Shown here piece by piece: positions 44,741 through 54,176 of a stretch of 64,000 nucleotides of DNA. The notes beneath the pieces are model-generated. The model did no database searches. It was not told where the DNA came from and saw nothing but the letters and a program-made list of their open reading frames with translations. Every line of letters begins with the position of its first letter. The first letter of the stretch is position 1. The position numbers were made by a program, and so were the translations under genes. This DNA comes from Caryophanales bacterium UBA5603 (GTDB lineage Bacteria; Bacillota_I; Bacilli_A; Izemoplasmatales; Hujiaoplasmataceae), in contig DILB01000010.1 of NCBI GenBank assembly GCA_002424815.1, positions 43,793 to 107,792 on the forward strand, in the 5' to 3' direction.

Positions 44741-47161
44741 ATGAGTGCATTTGTTCCAAGTTTTAACCATAAAATAATTGAAAAAAAATGGCAAGATCAA
44801 TGGTATGAATCAGGTGTATTTAATGCCAAAGATTTTGATCAGCGACCAAAATATTATAACCTAGTTGAATTTCCGTATCCTAGTGGGGCTGGTATGCATG
44901 TCGGTCATATTCGCGCTTATTCATCTTTGGAAGTTTTAAGTCGCAAACGACGCATGGAAGGCTATAATGTATTATTCCCAATTGGGTTTGATGCGTTTGG
45001 GTTGCCAACCGAAAATTATGCCATTAAGAATAAAGTTCATCCTCGAATCGTTACTGACAACAATATAAAAGTGTTTACTGAGCAATTGAAAGCTGCGGGT
45101 TTTTCGTTTGACTTCAGTCGCGTCGTTGACACTACCCAGCCGGATTATTACCGATGGACACAATGGATTTTCTTGAAAATGTATGATCAAGGATTGGTTT
45201 ATCGTTCAAAAACCTTTGTTAATTTCTGCCCCGATTGTAAAGTAGTATTGTCTAACGAAGAATCACAAGGGGGAGAATGTGATCGGTGTGGCAATGAGGT
45301 TGTACAACTCAAGAAAGACGTTTGGTTCTTAAAAATCACTGAGTATGCAGCAAAGTTACTTGATGGATTGAAAGATCTTGAATCATCCTCAAGAATTCAC
45401 ACTGAACAAGAAAACTGGATAGGTAAATCTGAAGGAGCATTTATTACTTTCCCAATTGCGGACAATTCACATACCTTGAGTGTTTTTACAACACGACCTG
45501 ACACGATTTTCGGTGCTACTTTCATGGTCATTGCCCCTGAACATCCGATTATTGATGAAAAAGCATCTCAGATTAAGAATTTAGATGAAATACGTCAATA
45601 TCAAGAAGCGACTAAACGTAAAACTGAATTTGAACGTATCCAACTCAATAAAGACAAAACTGGCATTAAAATTGAAGGTCTTGACGCCATCAATCCGCTC
45701 ACAAAAAAGCCTATTCCCATTTTTATTTCTGATTATGTCGTTATCACTTACGGTACTGGAGCCATTATGGCAGTTCCGGGTCATGATGAACGTGACTATG
45801 AATTTGCGAAGAAATATCAATTACCAATTATTGAAGTGATATCAGGCGGAGATATCACTGAAGCAGCTTACACGAACACTGAATCAGGTATGCTTGTCAA
45901 CAGTGGATTCATGAATGGACTCAGTGTTGAACTTGCGAAACAATCGATTATTGATTATTTAGTCAAAACCGGGATTGGAACTGCTTCTGTCCAATTTAAA
46001 ATGAAAGATTGGGCCTTTAATCGCCAACGTTATTGGGGTGAACCGATACCGATTATTTATTGCGAAGATTGCGGCGTTGTTCCAGTACCCTATGAAGATC
46101 TTCCTGTGACTTTACCGATGGTTGAGCATTTTGAACCAACAGAAACCGGAGAAAGTCCTTTGGCTGGAATCGAAGCTTTCACTCGTTGTGTTTGCCCAAA
46201 ATGTCAAAAACCTGCGAGACGCGAAACCGACACAATGCCACAATGGGCTGGATCAAGTTGGTATTTCCTCCGTTATATGGATCCTTTCAACAAGCATGAA
46301 TTTGCCTCAAAAGAAAAAATGCATTATTGGGGTAAGATTGATTGGTATAATGGTGGGATGGAACATGTTACAAGGCATTTGATCTACTCACGATTCTGGA
46401 ATCAATTTCTCTATGATCAAGGATTGGTCGTTCATCAAGAACCGTATAAAAAGCGAACAGCGCAAGGACTTATCTTAGGTGAAGACGGCGAAAAAATGTC
46501 GAAATCACGCGGAAATATCGTCAATCCAATGGAAATCATCGATGAATTTGGTGCGGATACATTAAGAGTATTTATTCTGTTTATTGGTGATTACGAAATG
46601 CCAACACCGTGGAATTCAGCGGGTGTTAAAGGCGCAAGACGATTCCTTGATAAACTGTGGCGGCTTCAAGAGAAATTGGTTAAAAAAGATCAATTTACAC
46701 CATCATTGGAGAACATCATTCATAAAACAATCAAGGGTGTTGGCGAAGATATAGAAGCAATGAAATTTAACACCGCTGTCTCCAAATTGATGATTGCTGT
46801 CAATGAAGCGACGGCTTCATCAGAAATCACCGATAAAGATCTCGAAACCCTCGTTTTATTAACCTATCCATTTGCTCCTCACATTTCAGAAGAAATTTGG
46901 AGTAATCTGGGACATTCCGACTCGATCGTTTTACATCCTTGGCCTGTTTATGACGTATCAAAACTCATCGAAAAACAAGTCGAAATCGTCATTAATATAA
47001 ATGGAAAAATTAGAGATAGAATGATTGTCGATTTCAATACAAATGAAGAAACCTTGATTGATTTGGCATTGTCTTCAAAAAAAGTGGTTGATCACTTAGC
47101 GGGCCAAAAACCTAAAAAAATTATTGTGATTCCGAATAAACTTGTCAATCTTGTCATTTAA
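44741..47161 (+). CDS. leuS: Leucyl-tRNA synthetase
   Basis: An 806-residue class Ia synthetase. The HIGH motif appears as HVGH (53-56) in YPSGAGMHVGHIRAYS. The CP1 editing domain lies at about 220-420 with FTTRPDTIFGATF. The KMSKS motif is near 585-589, and the anticodon domain and C-terminal domain follow. Zinc-site cysteines CPDC and CDRC lie near residue 165. Normal Bacterial length. AGGAGG precedes the ATG. Expression is set by the T-box upstream; a terminator follows. Confidence 0.97.
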   Translation: MSAFVPSFNHKIIEKKWQDQWYESGVFNAKDFDQRPKYYNLVEFPYPSGAGMHVGHIRAYSSLEVLSRKRRMEGYNVLFPIGFDAFGLPTENYAIKNKVHPRIVTDNNIKVFTEQLKAAGFSFDFSRVVDTTQPDYYRWTQWIFLKMYDQGLVYRSKTFVNFCPDCKVVLSNEESQGGECDRCGNEVVQLKKDVWFLKITEYAAKLLDGLKDLESSSRIHTEQENWIGKSEGAFITFPIADNSHTLSVFTTRPDTIFGATFMVIAPEHPIIDEKASQIKNLDEIRQYQEATKRKTEFERIQLNKDKTGIKIEGLDAINPLTKKPIPIFISDYVVITYGTGAIMAVPGHDERDYEFAKKYQLPIIEVISGGDITEAAYTNTESGMLVNSGFMNGLSVELAKQSIIDYLVKTGIGTASVQFKMKDWAFNRQRYWGEPIPIIYCEDCGVVPVPYEDLPVTLPMVEHFEPTETGESPLAGIEAFTRCVCPKCQKPARRETDTMPQWAGSSWYFLRYMDPFNKHEFASKEKMHYWGKIDWYNGGMEHVTRHLIYSRFWNQFLYDQGLVVHQEPYKKRTAQGLILGEDGEKMSKSRGNIVNPMEIIDEFGADTLRVFILFIGDYEMPTPWNSAGVKGARRFLDKLWRLQEKLVKKDQFTPSLENIIHKTIKGVGEDIEAMKFNTAVSKLMIAVNEATASSEITDKDLETLVLLTYPFAPHISEEIWSNLGHSDSIVLHPWPVYDVSKLIEKQVEIVININGKIRDRMIVDFNTNEETLIDLALSSKKVVDHLAGQKPKKIIVIPNKLVNLVI

Positions 47162-47169
47162 TTAAAGTA

Positions 47170-47210
47170 AAACACCCGATGAAGCGTATTCTTTTCTCGG
47201 GTGTTTTTTT
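47170..47210 (+). terminator. Terminator of leuS touching the comFA start
   Basis: AAACACCCGA pairs with TCGGGTGTTT around a 17-base loop, followed by seven T that end directly at the comFA ATG (47211). Confidence 0.85.
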
Positions 47211-48494
47211 ATGAAAGAAAGTTTGAGTAGAAACATCGAAACACCTTGTTTTATTGTAAAAGGAATTGAAGATAATCAATGTCAAAGATGTGGCTATCAA
47301 ATCAAAGCAACGGATTATGATGATTTTAGCCGAAAGTATTGTCCATCATGTGAAGCCTATGGGTTCATCGATGAATCATCAGTTTTATTTCGTTACGAAA
47401 GAAAAGTTGAGATAAAAAAACACGAGTTATCTCTAAAATTTTCGTTGTCTGAAGCACAAAAACAAGCAAGTCAATTTTTGTTGCATCAAATCATGACCCA
47501 TCAAAAATGTGTTCTTCATGCTGTCTGCGGTGCAGGAAAAACTGAAATCCTTTATGAAAGTTTATTGTATGGATTAAATCAAGGATGGCGGCTATGTTTG
47601 GCCATTCCACGAACTGATATTGTTAAGGAATTGACATTACGTCTTCAAAAACGCTTTCCCGATTCTATCATCAAAGAACTTCATCAATACGCAAAAGATG
47701 ATAGCTTTGCTCATATTCTCGTATCGACCATTCATCAATTAATCCATTATTATCAGGAATTTGATATCATTTTTTTAGATGAAGCAGATGCCTTTCCGTT
47801 TCGAGGTAACCCATTTTTAAATCGAATCATCCGAAAAGCCTTGAAACCGCAAGGACATTTAATTGAGATGAGTGCGACGATTGATCAACCTATGGCTAAA
47901 CGAATCAGCAAAGAAAAAATTAAAACCTTTGTACTTCCTGCAAGATTTCATCGACAACATTTGGATCAGTTTCATATTGAATATGTTTCCCAGTTGGATA
48001 GTTTTGTTAAGAAGCGAAATTCTCTACCTTCACCATTGAAAAATTGGCTACAAGATTTATTAAATAGCCATCATCAAGCCTTATTATTTGTGCCAACGAA
48101 AGCTTGGGGTCAGTGGTTAGAAAAAGCAATGGCAGATAGTGGTTTTCACTGTGAAAGTGTTCATAGTATGGATTTAAATAAAAATTATAAAATCAAATGT
48201 TTTAGAGATCGTCAAATTCCGTTCTTAATTTCCACAACACTTTTGGAGCGCGGTATTACGATTAAGGGAATTCATATCGGAATTCTAAATGCTTCTCATC
48301 CAATTTTTGATGAATTTACACTGATTCAAATGGCAGGTCGAGTTGGAAGACACAAAGATCAACCACATGGAGAAATTGTATTATTTACTGAAATGAGGAC
48401 GACGGCCATTGAAAACGCCAAAAAATACGTTAAGAGAATGAACACAGATGCGATTAAGAAGGGTTTAATTGACAATGATTTGCCATCTCTGTGA
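47211..48494 (+). CDS. comFA: ComFA-like DNA uptake helicase
   Basis: A 427-residue ATPase of the DEAD/DEAH superfamily that drives single-stranded DNA uptake in competent Firmicutes. An N-terminal four-cysteine zinc site is seen (CQRCG and CPSC, residues 23-48). Walker A is AVCGAGKTEIL and Walker B is LDEADAFPF, the ComFA hallmark. C-terminal motif MAGRVGRHKDQP. There is no ribosome binding site: the ATG touches the T-run of the leuS terminator. The comFC-like gene overlaps its end by 20 bases. Confidence 0.88.
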   Translation: MKESLSRNIETPCFIVKGIEDNQCQRCGYQIKATDYDDFSRKYCPSCEAYGFIDESSVLFRYERKVEIKKHELSLKFSLSEAQKQASQFLLHQIMTHQKCVLHAVCGAGKTEILYESLLYGLNQGWRLCLAIPRTDIVKELTLRLQKRFPDSIIKELHQYAKDDSFAHILVSTIHQLIHYYQEFDIIFLDEADAFPFRGNPFLNRIIRKALKPQGHLIEMSATIDQPMAKRISKEKIKTFVLPARFHRQHLDQFHIEYVSQLDSFVKKRNSLPSPLKNWLQDLLNSHHQALLFVPTKAWGQWLEKAMADSGFHCESVHSMDLNKNYKIKCFRDRQIPFLISTTLLERGITIKGIHIGILNASHPIFDEFTLIQMAGRVGRHKDQPHGEIVLFTEMRTTAIENAKKYVKRMNTDAIKKGLIDNDLPSL

Positions 48495-48867
48495 ACAATA
48501 TCAAGTCGAGACCCTTCGATTTAACACTTTATTTGTATATAAGCCTTTTTGTTTAACCTGTGAAAAAAAGTATTTTCCTCGTTTCTATCAAGAAATTATT
48601 CCTTGTGAGTATGATGAAATACTATACAATTTTGTTTACCAAGAGAGCATGCCATCGATTCGCCATAATCGATTATTGTTTCGTCATATGAAAGTATATT
48701 TTCGATTAATTGATGCGGGAAATTATGAAGAAGGGATCAAAATCATCATCGATTTCATCGAAATGAGGAATTTTCAAGATTGGTTTCCCTTTATTAAGGG
48801 AATGGGAAAAGTCTATTTTTTCTCGCTCTTTTATTATGATTTGACAGTATTCGCTGAATTATTCTAA
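48475..48867 (+). CDS. Short ComFC-like protein without phosphoribosyltransferase domain
   Basis: A 130-residue protein following comFA. Cysteine pairs CHLC and CLTC near the N-terminus resemble the zinc-binding start of ComFC, and YDEILYNFVYQ resembles its next segment. The phosphoribosyltransferase domain that makes up the second half of normal ComFC (about 230-240 residues) is absent; the C-terminus is a hydrophobic, aromatic stretch. ATG 48475 or TTG 48469 could start it. Assignment rests mainly on position and the cysteines. Confidence 0.5.
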   Translation: MICHLCEQYQVETLRFNTLFVYKPFCLTCEKKYFPRFYQEIIPCEYDEILYNFVYQESMPSIRHNRLLFRHMKVYFRLIDAGNYEEGIKIIIDFIEMRNFQDWFPFIKGMGKVYFFSLFYYDLTVFAELF

Positions 48868-48904
48868 TTTACGTGTGATTTTTGTGAAAAATCAGGTCAG
48901 TTGG

Positions 48905-48933
48905 TTTACATCGGTTTTCGTAAATGCTACAAT
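48905..48933 (+). promoter_or_regulatory. Promoter of hpf
   Basis: TTTACA, 17 bases, TACAAT, 38 bases before the ATG. The spacer region contains a loose inverted repeat TTTAC/GTAAA. Confidence 0.75.
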
Positions 48934-48970
48934 GTAATTGTATCAACTATAATTCGAAGGAGTGATGTAA

Positions 48971-49507
48971 ATGAAACTCGATGTAAGAGGCAAAAACGGC
49001 TTGGAAATCACACCAGCAATCAGAAGTTATGTTGAAAAGAAACTCAAAAAGATTGAAAAGGTATTTTCAGAAGAACTCGAAGCTTTCGTAGTATGCAAGG
49101 TTGAAAAAGAATTAACGAAGGTTGAGATTACCATTCCGATCAAATTCATTACTATCCGAGCGGAGGTGGAGGACAAGGACATGTACGCCGCCATTGATCT
49201 GGCGGTTGACAAACTTGAAGCCCAAATCCGTAAGAATAAATACAAAATGAATCGTAGTTTACAAGTCAGAACCGGATTAAAAGATGCTTTCCGAACCGAT
49301 GAAATTGATTTTGATAAACTAGAAAGAGAGTTGACCTCCCCCGTCAAGCGCAAACGCATTAAATTAGATATTCTCTCGACTGAAGAAGCTATTACGCAAA
49401 TGGAACTCCTCGGACATGATTTCTTTATTTTCCGCAATGAAGATAATGAGGTTTGCGTCATGTATCTTCGTGATGATGGGAAATACGGAATTATCGAAAC
49501 TGAATAG
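48971..49507 (+). CDS. hpf: Ribosome hibernation factor, long form HPF
   Basis: A 178-residue factor that dimerises and silences 70S ribosomes. The N-terminal S30AE/RaiA domain (1-100) starts MKLDVRGKNGLEITPAIRSY, and the C-terminal dimerisation domain (about 125-178) has AITQMELLGHDFFIFRN. The long form matches Firmicutes. It has its own promoter and terminator and lies just upstream of secA, the order seen in Bacillus. Confidence 0.94.
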   Translation: MKLDVRGKNGLEITPAIRSYVEKKLKKIEKVFSEELEAFVVCKVEKELTKVEITIPIKFITIRAEVEDKDMYAAIDLAVDKLEAQIRKNKYKMNRSLQVRTGLKDAFRTDEIDFDKLERELTSPVKRKRIKLDILSTEEAITQMELLGHDFFIFRNEDNEVCVMYLRDDGKYGIIETE

Positions 49508-49516
49508 AATGACTTG

Positions 49517-49545
49517 AAAGTGACCTTTCTCAGGTCACTTTTTTT
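49517..49545 (+). terminator. Terminator after hpf
   Basis: AAAGTGACCT pairs with AGGTCACTTT around a 5-base loop, followed by T. Confidence 0.92.
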
Positions 49546-49565
49546 GAGTCCACAATCAAATAAAG

Positions 49566-49595
49566 TTGTGAAAGTACCATAGAATATGGTATCAT
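49566..49595 (+). promoter_or_regulatory. Promoter of secA operon
   Basis: TTGTGA, 18 bases, TATCAT with TGG before the -10. No terminator is seen before 60409, so this promoter may drive secA through glgA. Confidence 0.55.
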
Positions 49596-49622
49596 TATAG
49601 ATGTTATGAAGAGGTGAAATAC

Positions 49623-52109
49623 ATGTTAGGATTTTTGAATGTCAATAAAAAAACATTAAAACGATTAGAAAAGATTGCCAATCAAGTTTTAGCACTCTCA
49701 GAGGAATATAAAGCTCTTTCTGATGAAGAACTCAAAGGCAAAACAGCGATTTTTAAACAACGATTCTTAAACGGGGAAACTCTTGAACAGTTGATGGTTG
49801 AAGCGTTTGCGACGGTTAGAGAAGCTTCAACCCGTTCAACGGGCATGACGCCCTTTAAGGTTCAGGTCATGGGGGCTATTGTTATTCATGAAGGAAATAT
49901 AGCGGAGATGAAGACAGGTGAAGGAAAAACCTTGACAGCTGTCATGCCCGCCTATCTGAATGCCTTATCAGGGAACGGAGTTCACATTGTCACCGTCAAT
50001 GAATATTTGGCAGCTCGTGAAGCAAATGGCGAAATTGGTGATTTATTCCGATATTTGAATATGACCGTGGGACTTAACACCCGCGATATATCTCCTGAAC
50101 AGAAGCGCGATGCTTACAACTGCGATATTTTATATTCTACCAATAACGAACTTGGATTTGATTATCTTCGTGATCATATGGTTATCTATCGTGAAGCCAT
50201 TGTTCAACGTCCTCTTAATTTTGCAATTATCGACGAAGTTGACTCGATTTTAATCGATGAAGCTAGAACGCCGCTCATTATTTCAGGTGGAGAAAAAAAT
50301 ACCGCTCAACTCTATATGCAAGTCAATATATTTGCGATTCGACTTCATGCCGATGATTATCAAGTCGACATCAAAGATAAAACCGTCAATCTTTCTGAAG
50401 AAGGCATTCGTAAAGCAGAAAGTTTTTTCCATGTCGAGAATTTATATGATTTGGAAAACGTCACTTTGCTTCATCACATCAATAATGCGCTAAAAGCTAA
50501 TTACATAATGACACGCGATGTGGATTATGTTGTTCAAGAAGGAAAAGTCATCATTGTTGACCCTTTCACAGGACGCTTGATGCATGGTCGTCAGTTCTCT
50601 GAAGGTTTACATCAAGCATTAGAAGCTAAAGAAGCGGTGGAAGTCAAAAAAGAAACCACAACACTTGCAACAATAACCTTTCAAAATTTCTTTAGAATGT
50701 ATAAGAAACTATCAGGTATGACCGGTACCGCAAAGACAGAGGAAGAAGAATTTCACAATATTTATAATATGTTTGTTGTCGAAATTCCAACCAACATGCC
50801 GGTTATTCGTGTGGATGATAATGACCTCATTTTCGCCACAACGAAAGCCAAATATTTAGCTTTAGCTGATGAAATCGAACGTAGACATCGTCTCGGTCAA
50901 CCCATGTTAATTGGTACAATTTCAATTGAAAGTTCGGAATTACTCAGCGAATTACTAAAAAGGCGTGGCATTAAACATAACGTTTTAAATGCTAAACAAC
51001 ACGAACGAGAAGCTGAAATCGTGGCGAATGCAGGTCAAAAGGGTGCTATTACGATTGCGACCAATATGGCTGGACGTGGTACTGATATTAAATTAGGCGT
51101 TGGCGTAGTTCAACTAGGTGGATTAGCCGTATTAGGAACAGAACGACATGAATCAAGACGTATCGATAATCAGCTGCGTGGTCGAGGCGGTCGTCAAGGC
51201 GACCCGGGGTATTCACGTTTCTATCTTTCTGCAGAAGACGATTTAATGCGTCGCTTTGGCGGCGACCGTTTCAAACGAATGGTTTCGATGATTACGATGA
51301 CAAAGGGAAGTGAAACTGAACAACCTCTCGATTATGGAATGTTTTCAAAAATGGTTTTGCGAGCACAACACCAAATTGAAGGAAACAACTTTGACCGTCG
51401 TAAAACCGTCCTTCAATATGATGAAATATTGAGACGCCAAAGAGAAATCATCTACCAACAAAGAACGGATGTTTTATTTAATGAATCCATCGAAGATTCT
51501 GTCAATGGGATGATTGCTTCAACCATTAATGCAATTGTCTCCACTCATGAACAAGATCGTGAAGAAGCTTGGAAAGGACTAAACCGTTACTTTCCAAAAG
51601 ATGCCCTTGATAAAGATTTGGTTTTAAACAAAGCAACGGATCTTTCGTCGTATGTCAATGATCAAATCAAAAGAGAAATAGAAGCAAAAAAAGCGATTGT
51701 CAATGAGAAAATCTACAATGATTTTTTAAAGGCCATCACACTACGTGTCGTTGATACTTATTGGGTTCAACACATTGATGCGATGAGTGAACTTCGACAA
51801 GCAGTCACTCTTCAAAGTTACGGACAAATTAATCCTTTCCGCGAATACCAAGAGATGGGATTTAAAATGTTTGAAACGATGGTTCAATCCATTCAAAGCG
51901 ATGTTACCCGTTTTGTTCTTAAAGCTCAAGTCAGACAAAATACTGAACGAGTTCAAGTTGCCAAACCGATAGCCACCTATTCTGGCAAGGAAGATGACAC
52001 TCGAAAAAAACAACCCATCAAAGCGACAGTCAATGTTGGTCGCAATGATCCGTGTCCTTGCGGCTCTGGCAAAAAATTTAAACATTGTCACGGTCAAAAC
52101 GTCCACTAA
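49623..52109 (+). CDS. secA: Preprotein translocase ATPase SecA
   Basis: An 828-residue motor that pushes preproteins through SecYEG. Walker A MKTGEGKT is at 96-103, with DEVDSILIDEARTPL and the DEAD motor domains NBD1/NBD2, then MAGRGTDIKLG and RGRGGRQGDPG. The C-terminal zinc motif CPCGSGKKFKHC is intact. ATG 49623 follows GAGGTG. It serves export of the many lipoproteins in this window. prfB follows directly. Confidence 0.97.
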   Translation: MLGFLNVNKKTLKRLEKIANQVLALSEEYKALSDEELKGKTAIFKQRFLNGETLEQLMVEAFATVREASTRSTGMTPFKVQVMGAIVIHEGNIAEMKTGEGKTLTAVMPAYLNALSGNGVHIVTVNEYLAAREANGEIGDLFRYLNMTVGLNTRDISPEQKRDAYNCDILYSTNNELGFDYLRDHMVIYREAIVQRPLNFAIIDEVDSILIDEARTPLIISGGEKNTAQLYMQVNIFAIRLHADDYQVDIKDKTVNLSEEGIRKAESFFHVENLYDLENVTLLHHINNALKANYIMTRDVDYVVQEGKVIIVDPFTGRLMHGRQFSEGLHQALEAKEAVEVKKETTTLATITFQNFFRMYKKLSGMTGTAKTEEEEFHNIYNMFVVEIPTNMPVIRVDDNDLIFATTKAKYLALADEIERRHRLGQPMLIGTISIESSELLSELLKRRGIKHNVLNAKQHEREAEIVANAGQKGAITIATNMAGRGTDIKLGVGVVQLGGLAVLGTERHESRRIDNQLRGRGGRQGDPGYSRFYLSAEDDLMRRFGGDRFKRMVSMITMTKGSETEQPLDYGMFSKMVLRAQHQIEGNNFDRRKTVLQYDEILRRQREIIYQQRTDVLFNESIEDSVNGMIASTINAIVSTHEQDREEAWKGLNRYFPKDALDKDLVLNKATDLSSYVNDQIKREIEAKKAIVNEKIYNDFLKAITLRVVDTYWVQHIDAMSELRQAVTLQSYGQINPFREYQEMGFKMFETMVQSIQSDVTRFVLKAQVRQNTERVQVAKPIATYSGKEDDTRKKQPIKATVNVGRNDPCPCGSGKKFKHCHGQNVH

Positions 52110-52124
52110 ACTTAGGTGATAACC

Positions 52125-53234
52125 TTGAACCATTTGGAACTAAAAATCATATTGTCCGAATTAAACGATGAGTTGAATAACCTTAAAAAGTCGTTTCCGA
52201 TGGACAACTACAAACAACGATTAACTGAATTGGATGCTTTGTCTTCAGCATCCGGTTTTTGGTCTGATCAAAATAAAGCGCAAGGAATCATTTCCGAACA
52301 AAATGAATTAAAAGCAAAACTGAATTCTTATGAAGAAATCATCGAAAATTACGATACTTTGCAAATGACTTATGAACTATCGTTAATTGATGATAGTATC
52401 GATCTTTCACATATCGAAGAAGAAGTTCGTGAATTTCGTCACCTTCTCTCCGAATTATTAATTAAAACCCTCTTAAATAAACCTTATGATCGTTTTAATG
52501 CAATTATGGAATTTCATCCCGGCGCTGGTGGTACTGAATCACAAGACTGGGCAGAAATGCTTTATCGGATGTATACCCGATTCGCTGAGTCTAAAAGGTA
52601 TAAAATCTCGGTTCTGGATTATCAAATCGGCGATGAAGCCGGATTAAAATCAGCGACAATTCTCATTTCGGGTCTGAATGCGTATGGATATTTAAAAGCA
52701 GAATCAGGGGTTCATCGATTGGTCCGCATTTCACCTTTCGATGCATCTGGACGTCGACACACTTCTTTTGCCTCCGTTACGGTTGTGCCAGAGTTGGATG
52801 AAACCATTGATATTGAGATTGATGATAATGATTTAAAAATCGACGTTTATCGTTCCAGCGGAAACGGTGGACAAAGTGTTAACACGACGGATTCTGCGGT
52901 AAGGATAACGCATTTACCGACTAAAATCGTTGTCACATGTCAAAATCAACGCAGTCAAATCCAAAATCGTGAAACAGCACTACGAGTATTGAAAGGTAAG
53001 TTGTATCAATTAGAACTCGAACGGATTCAAAACGAATACGATCAACTTTCTAATAACAAAGTCTCCAATGCGTTCGGATCGCAAATTCGATCCTATGTTT
53101 TCCATCCTTATTCGATGATAAAAGATCATCGGACGAATGCCGAGACGGGAAATGTTCAAAAAGTGATGGATGGCGATTTGGATTTATTTATTGATGCTTT
53201 TTTAATGATGCAGAGTCGTGACTCTCAAGGATAA
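52125..53234 (+). CDS. prfB: Peptide chain release factor 2
   Basis: A 369-residue factor that reads UGA and UAA. The GGQ motif is at 248-250 in SSGNGGQSVNTTDSAVRITH. The start is probably TTG 52125, 5 bases after AGGTGAT; GTG 52116 is possible. The frame is continuous: the usual in-frame TGA and slippery CTT-TGA near codon 25 are absent, so no programmed frameshift is needed. Its presence agrees with TGA as a stop codon. Confidence 0.95.
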   Translation: MNHLELKIILSELNDELNNLKKSFPMDNYKQRLTELDALSSASGFWSDQNKAQGIISEQNELKAKLNSYEEIIENYDTLQMTYELSLIDDSIDLSHIEEEVREFRHLLSELLIKTLLNKPYDRFNAIMEFHPGAGGTESQDWAEMLYRMYTRFAESKRYKISVLDYQIGDEAGLKSATILISGLNAYGYLKAESGVHRLVRISPFDASGRRHTSFASVTVVPELDETIDIEIDDNDLKIDVYRSSGNGGQSVNTTDSAVRITHLPTKIVVTCQNQRSQIQNRETALRVLKGKLYQLELERIQNEYDQLSNNKVSNAFGSQIRSYVFHPYSMIKDHRTNAETGNVQKVMDGDLDLFIDAFLMMQSRDSQG

Positions 53235-53240
53235 TCTATT

Positions 53241-54176
53241 ATGATGTCAAAAACATTTAAAATTCGTAATATCGGACGCTTTGAACAATATTTCTTTTTG
53301 ACGATGGGCGTCTTAACAATGGCTGTTGCCTATTATTTTTTCGTTATTCCATCTGGGTTAGTTGTCGGAGGATCCACGGGTGTAGCGATGATTCTTCATC
53401 GTTATTTACCAACCATCCCTATTTCCTTTTTTTCACTGATTTTAAATTCACTCTTACTGGTTATGGCTTTTTTCCTCTTAGGAAAGACAGAGTTTCTTAA
53501 CAGCATCTATGGTTCTTTGTTATTTCCGTTATTTTTAGCAATGTTTGAAGTCATTGTGCCTAATCCACAATTTGGACCCAATGATTTGCTCTTAGTTATT
53601 TTATATGCCGGCATGTTAGCAGGTGTGGGTTTCGGTTTGGTGTGTCAATATGGCGGATCGACCGGAGGATCAGACATATTAATCAAAATCGTGAAAAGAT
53701 ATACCCCTTTTTCACTCAGAGTTTCAGTCTATTTAGTGGATGGACTAATCATTTTGGCGGGTGCATTGACTTTTCCTGGAGGCATCAATCAAGGAATGAT
53801 CAATCTGCTTTATGCTATTGTGATGGTTTTCATTTCTGGAAAAGTATCTGATTCAATGGTCATGGGAAGTCAATCTAAAAAAGCTGTGAATGTTATCACT
53901 GAAAAACCTAAAGAAATCAAAGCCGAAATTTTTGCACAACTTCGTCGTGGTGTGACAGAAATTCAAAGTCAAGGTGGATTTACGGAAACAAAGAAAACAA
54001 TGTTAATTATGGTGATTCTCAACACCGAATATCATATGATTCGTCGAATCGTTGCTACCATCGATCCCAAAGCTTTTGTTTATGTTACCCCCGCATCGGA
54101 GATTCAAGGAGAATGGTCTTCGAAAGAAGAGGTGTTCGTTAAAAATGATGAAGGTCGAAAAGCTCAAGGAAAATAA
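53241..54176 (+). CDS. YitT family membrane protein (DUF161/DUF2179)
   Basis: A 311-residue protein with five or six membrane helices in the first 200 residues, including the signature VVGGSTGVAMILHRY and CQYGGSTGGSDILIKIV. A cytoplasmic DUF2179 domain follows (about 215-295) with RRGVTEIQSQGGFTETKKTM. Function unknown; transport of a small molecule has been proposed for the family. It starts 6 bases after prfB and its end overlaps recX by 32 bases. Confidence 0.85.
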   Translation: MMSKTFKIRNIGRFEQYFFLTMGVLTMAVAYYFFVIPSGLVVGGSTGVAMILHRYLPTIPISFFSLILNSLLLVMAFFLLGKTEFLNSIYGSLLFPLFLAMFEVIVPNPQFGPNDLLLVILYAGMLAGVGFGLVCQYGGSTGGSDILIKIVKRYTPFSLRVSVYLVDGLIILAGALTFPGGINQGMINLLYAIVMVFISGKVSDSMVMGSQSKKAVNVITEKPKEIKAEIFAQLRRGVTEIQSQGGFTETKKTMLIMVILNTEYHMIRRIVATIDPKAFVYVTPASEIQGEWSSKEEVFVKNDEGRKAQGK

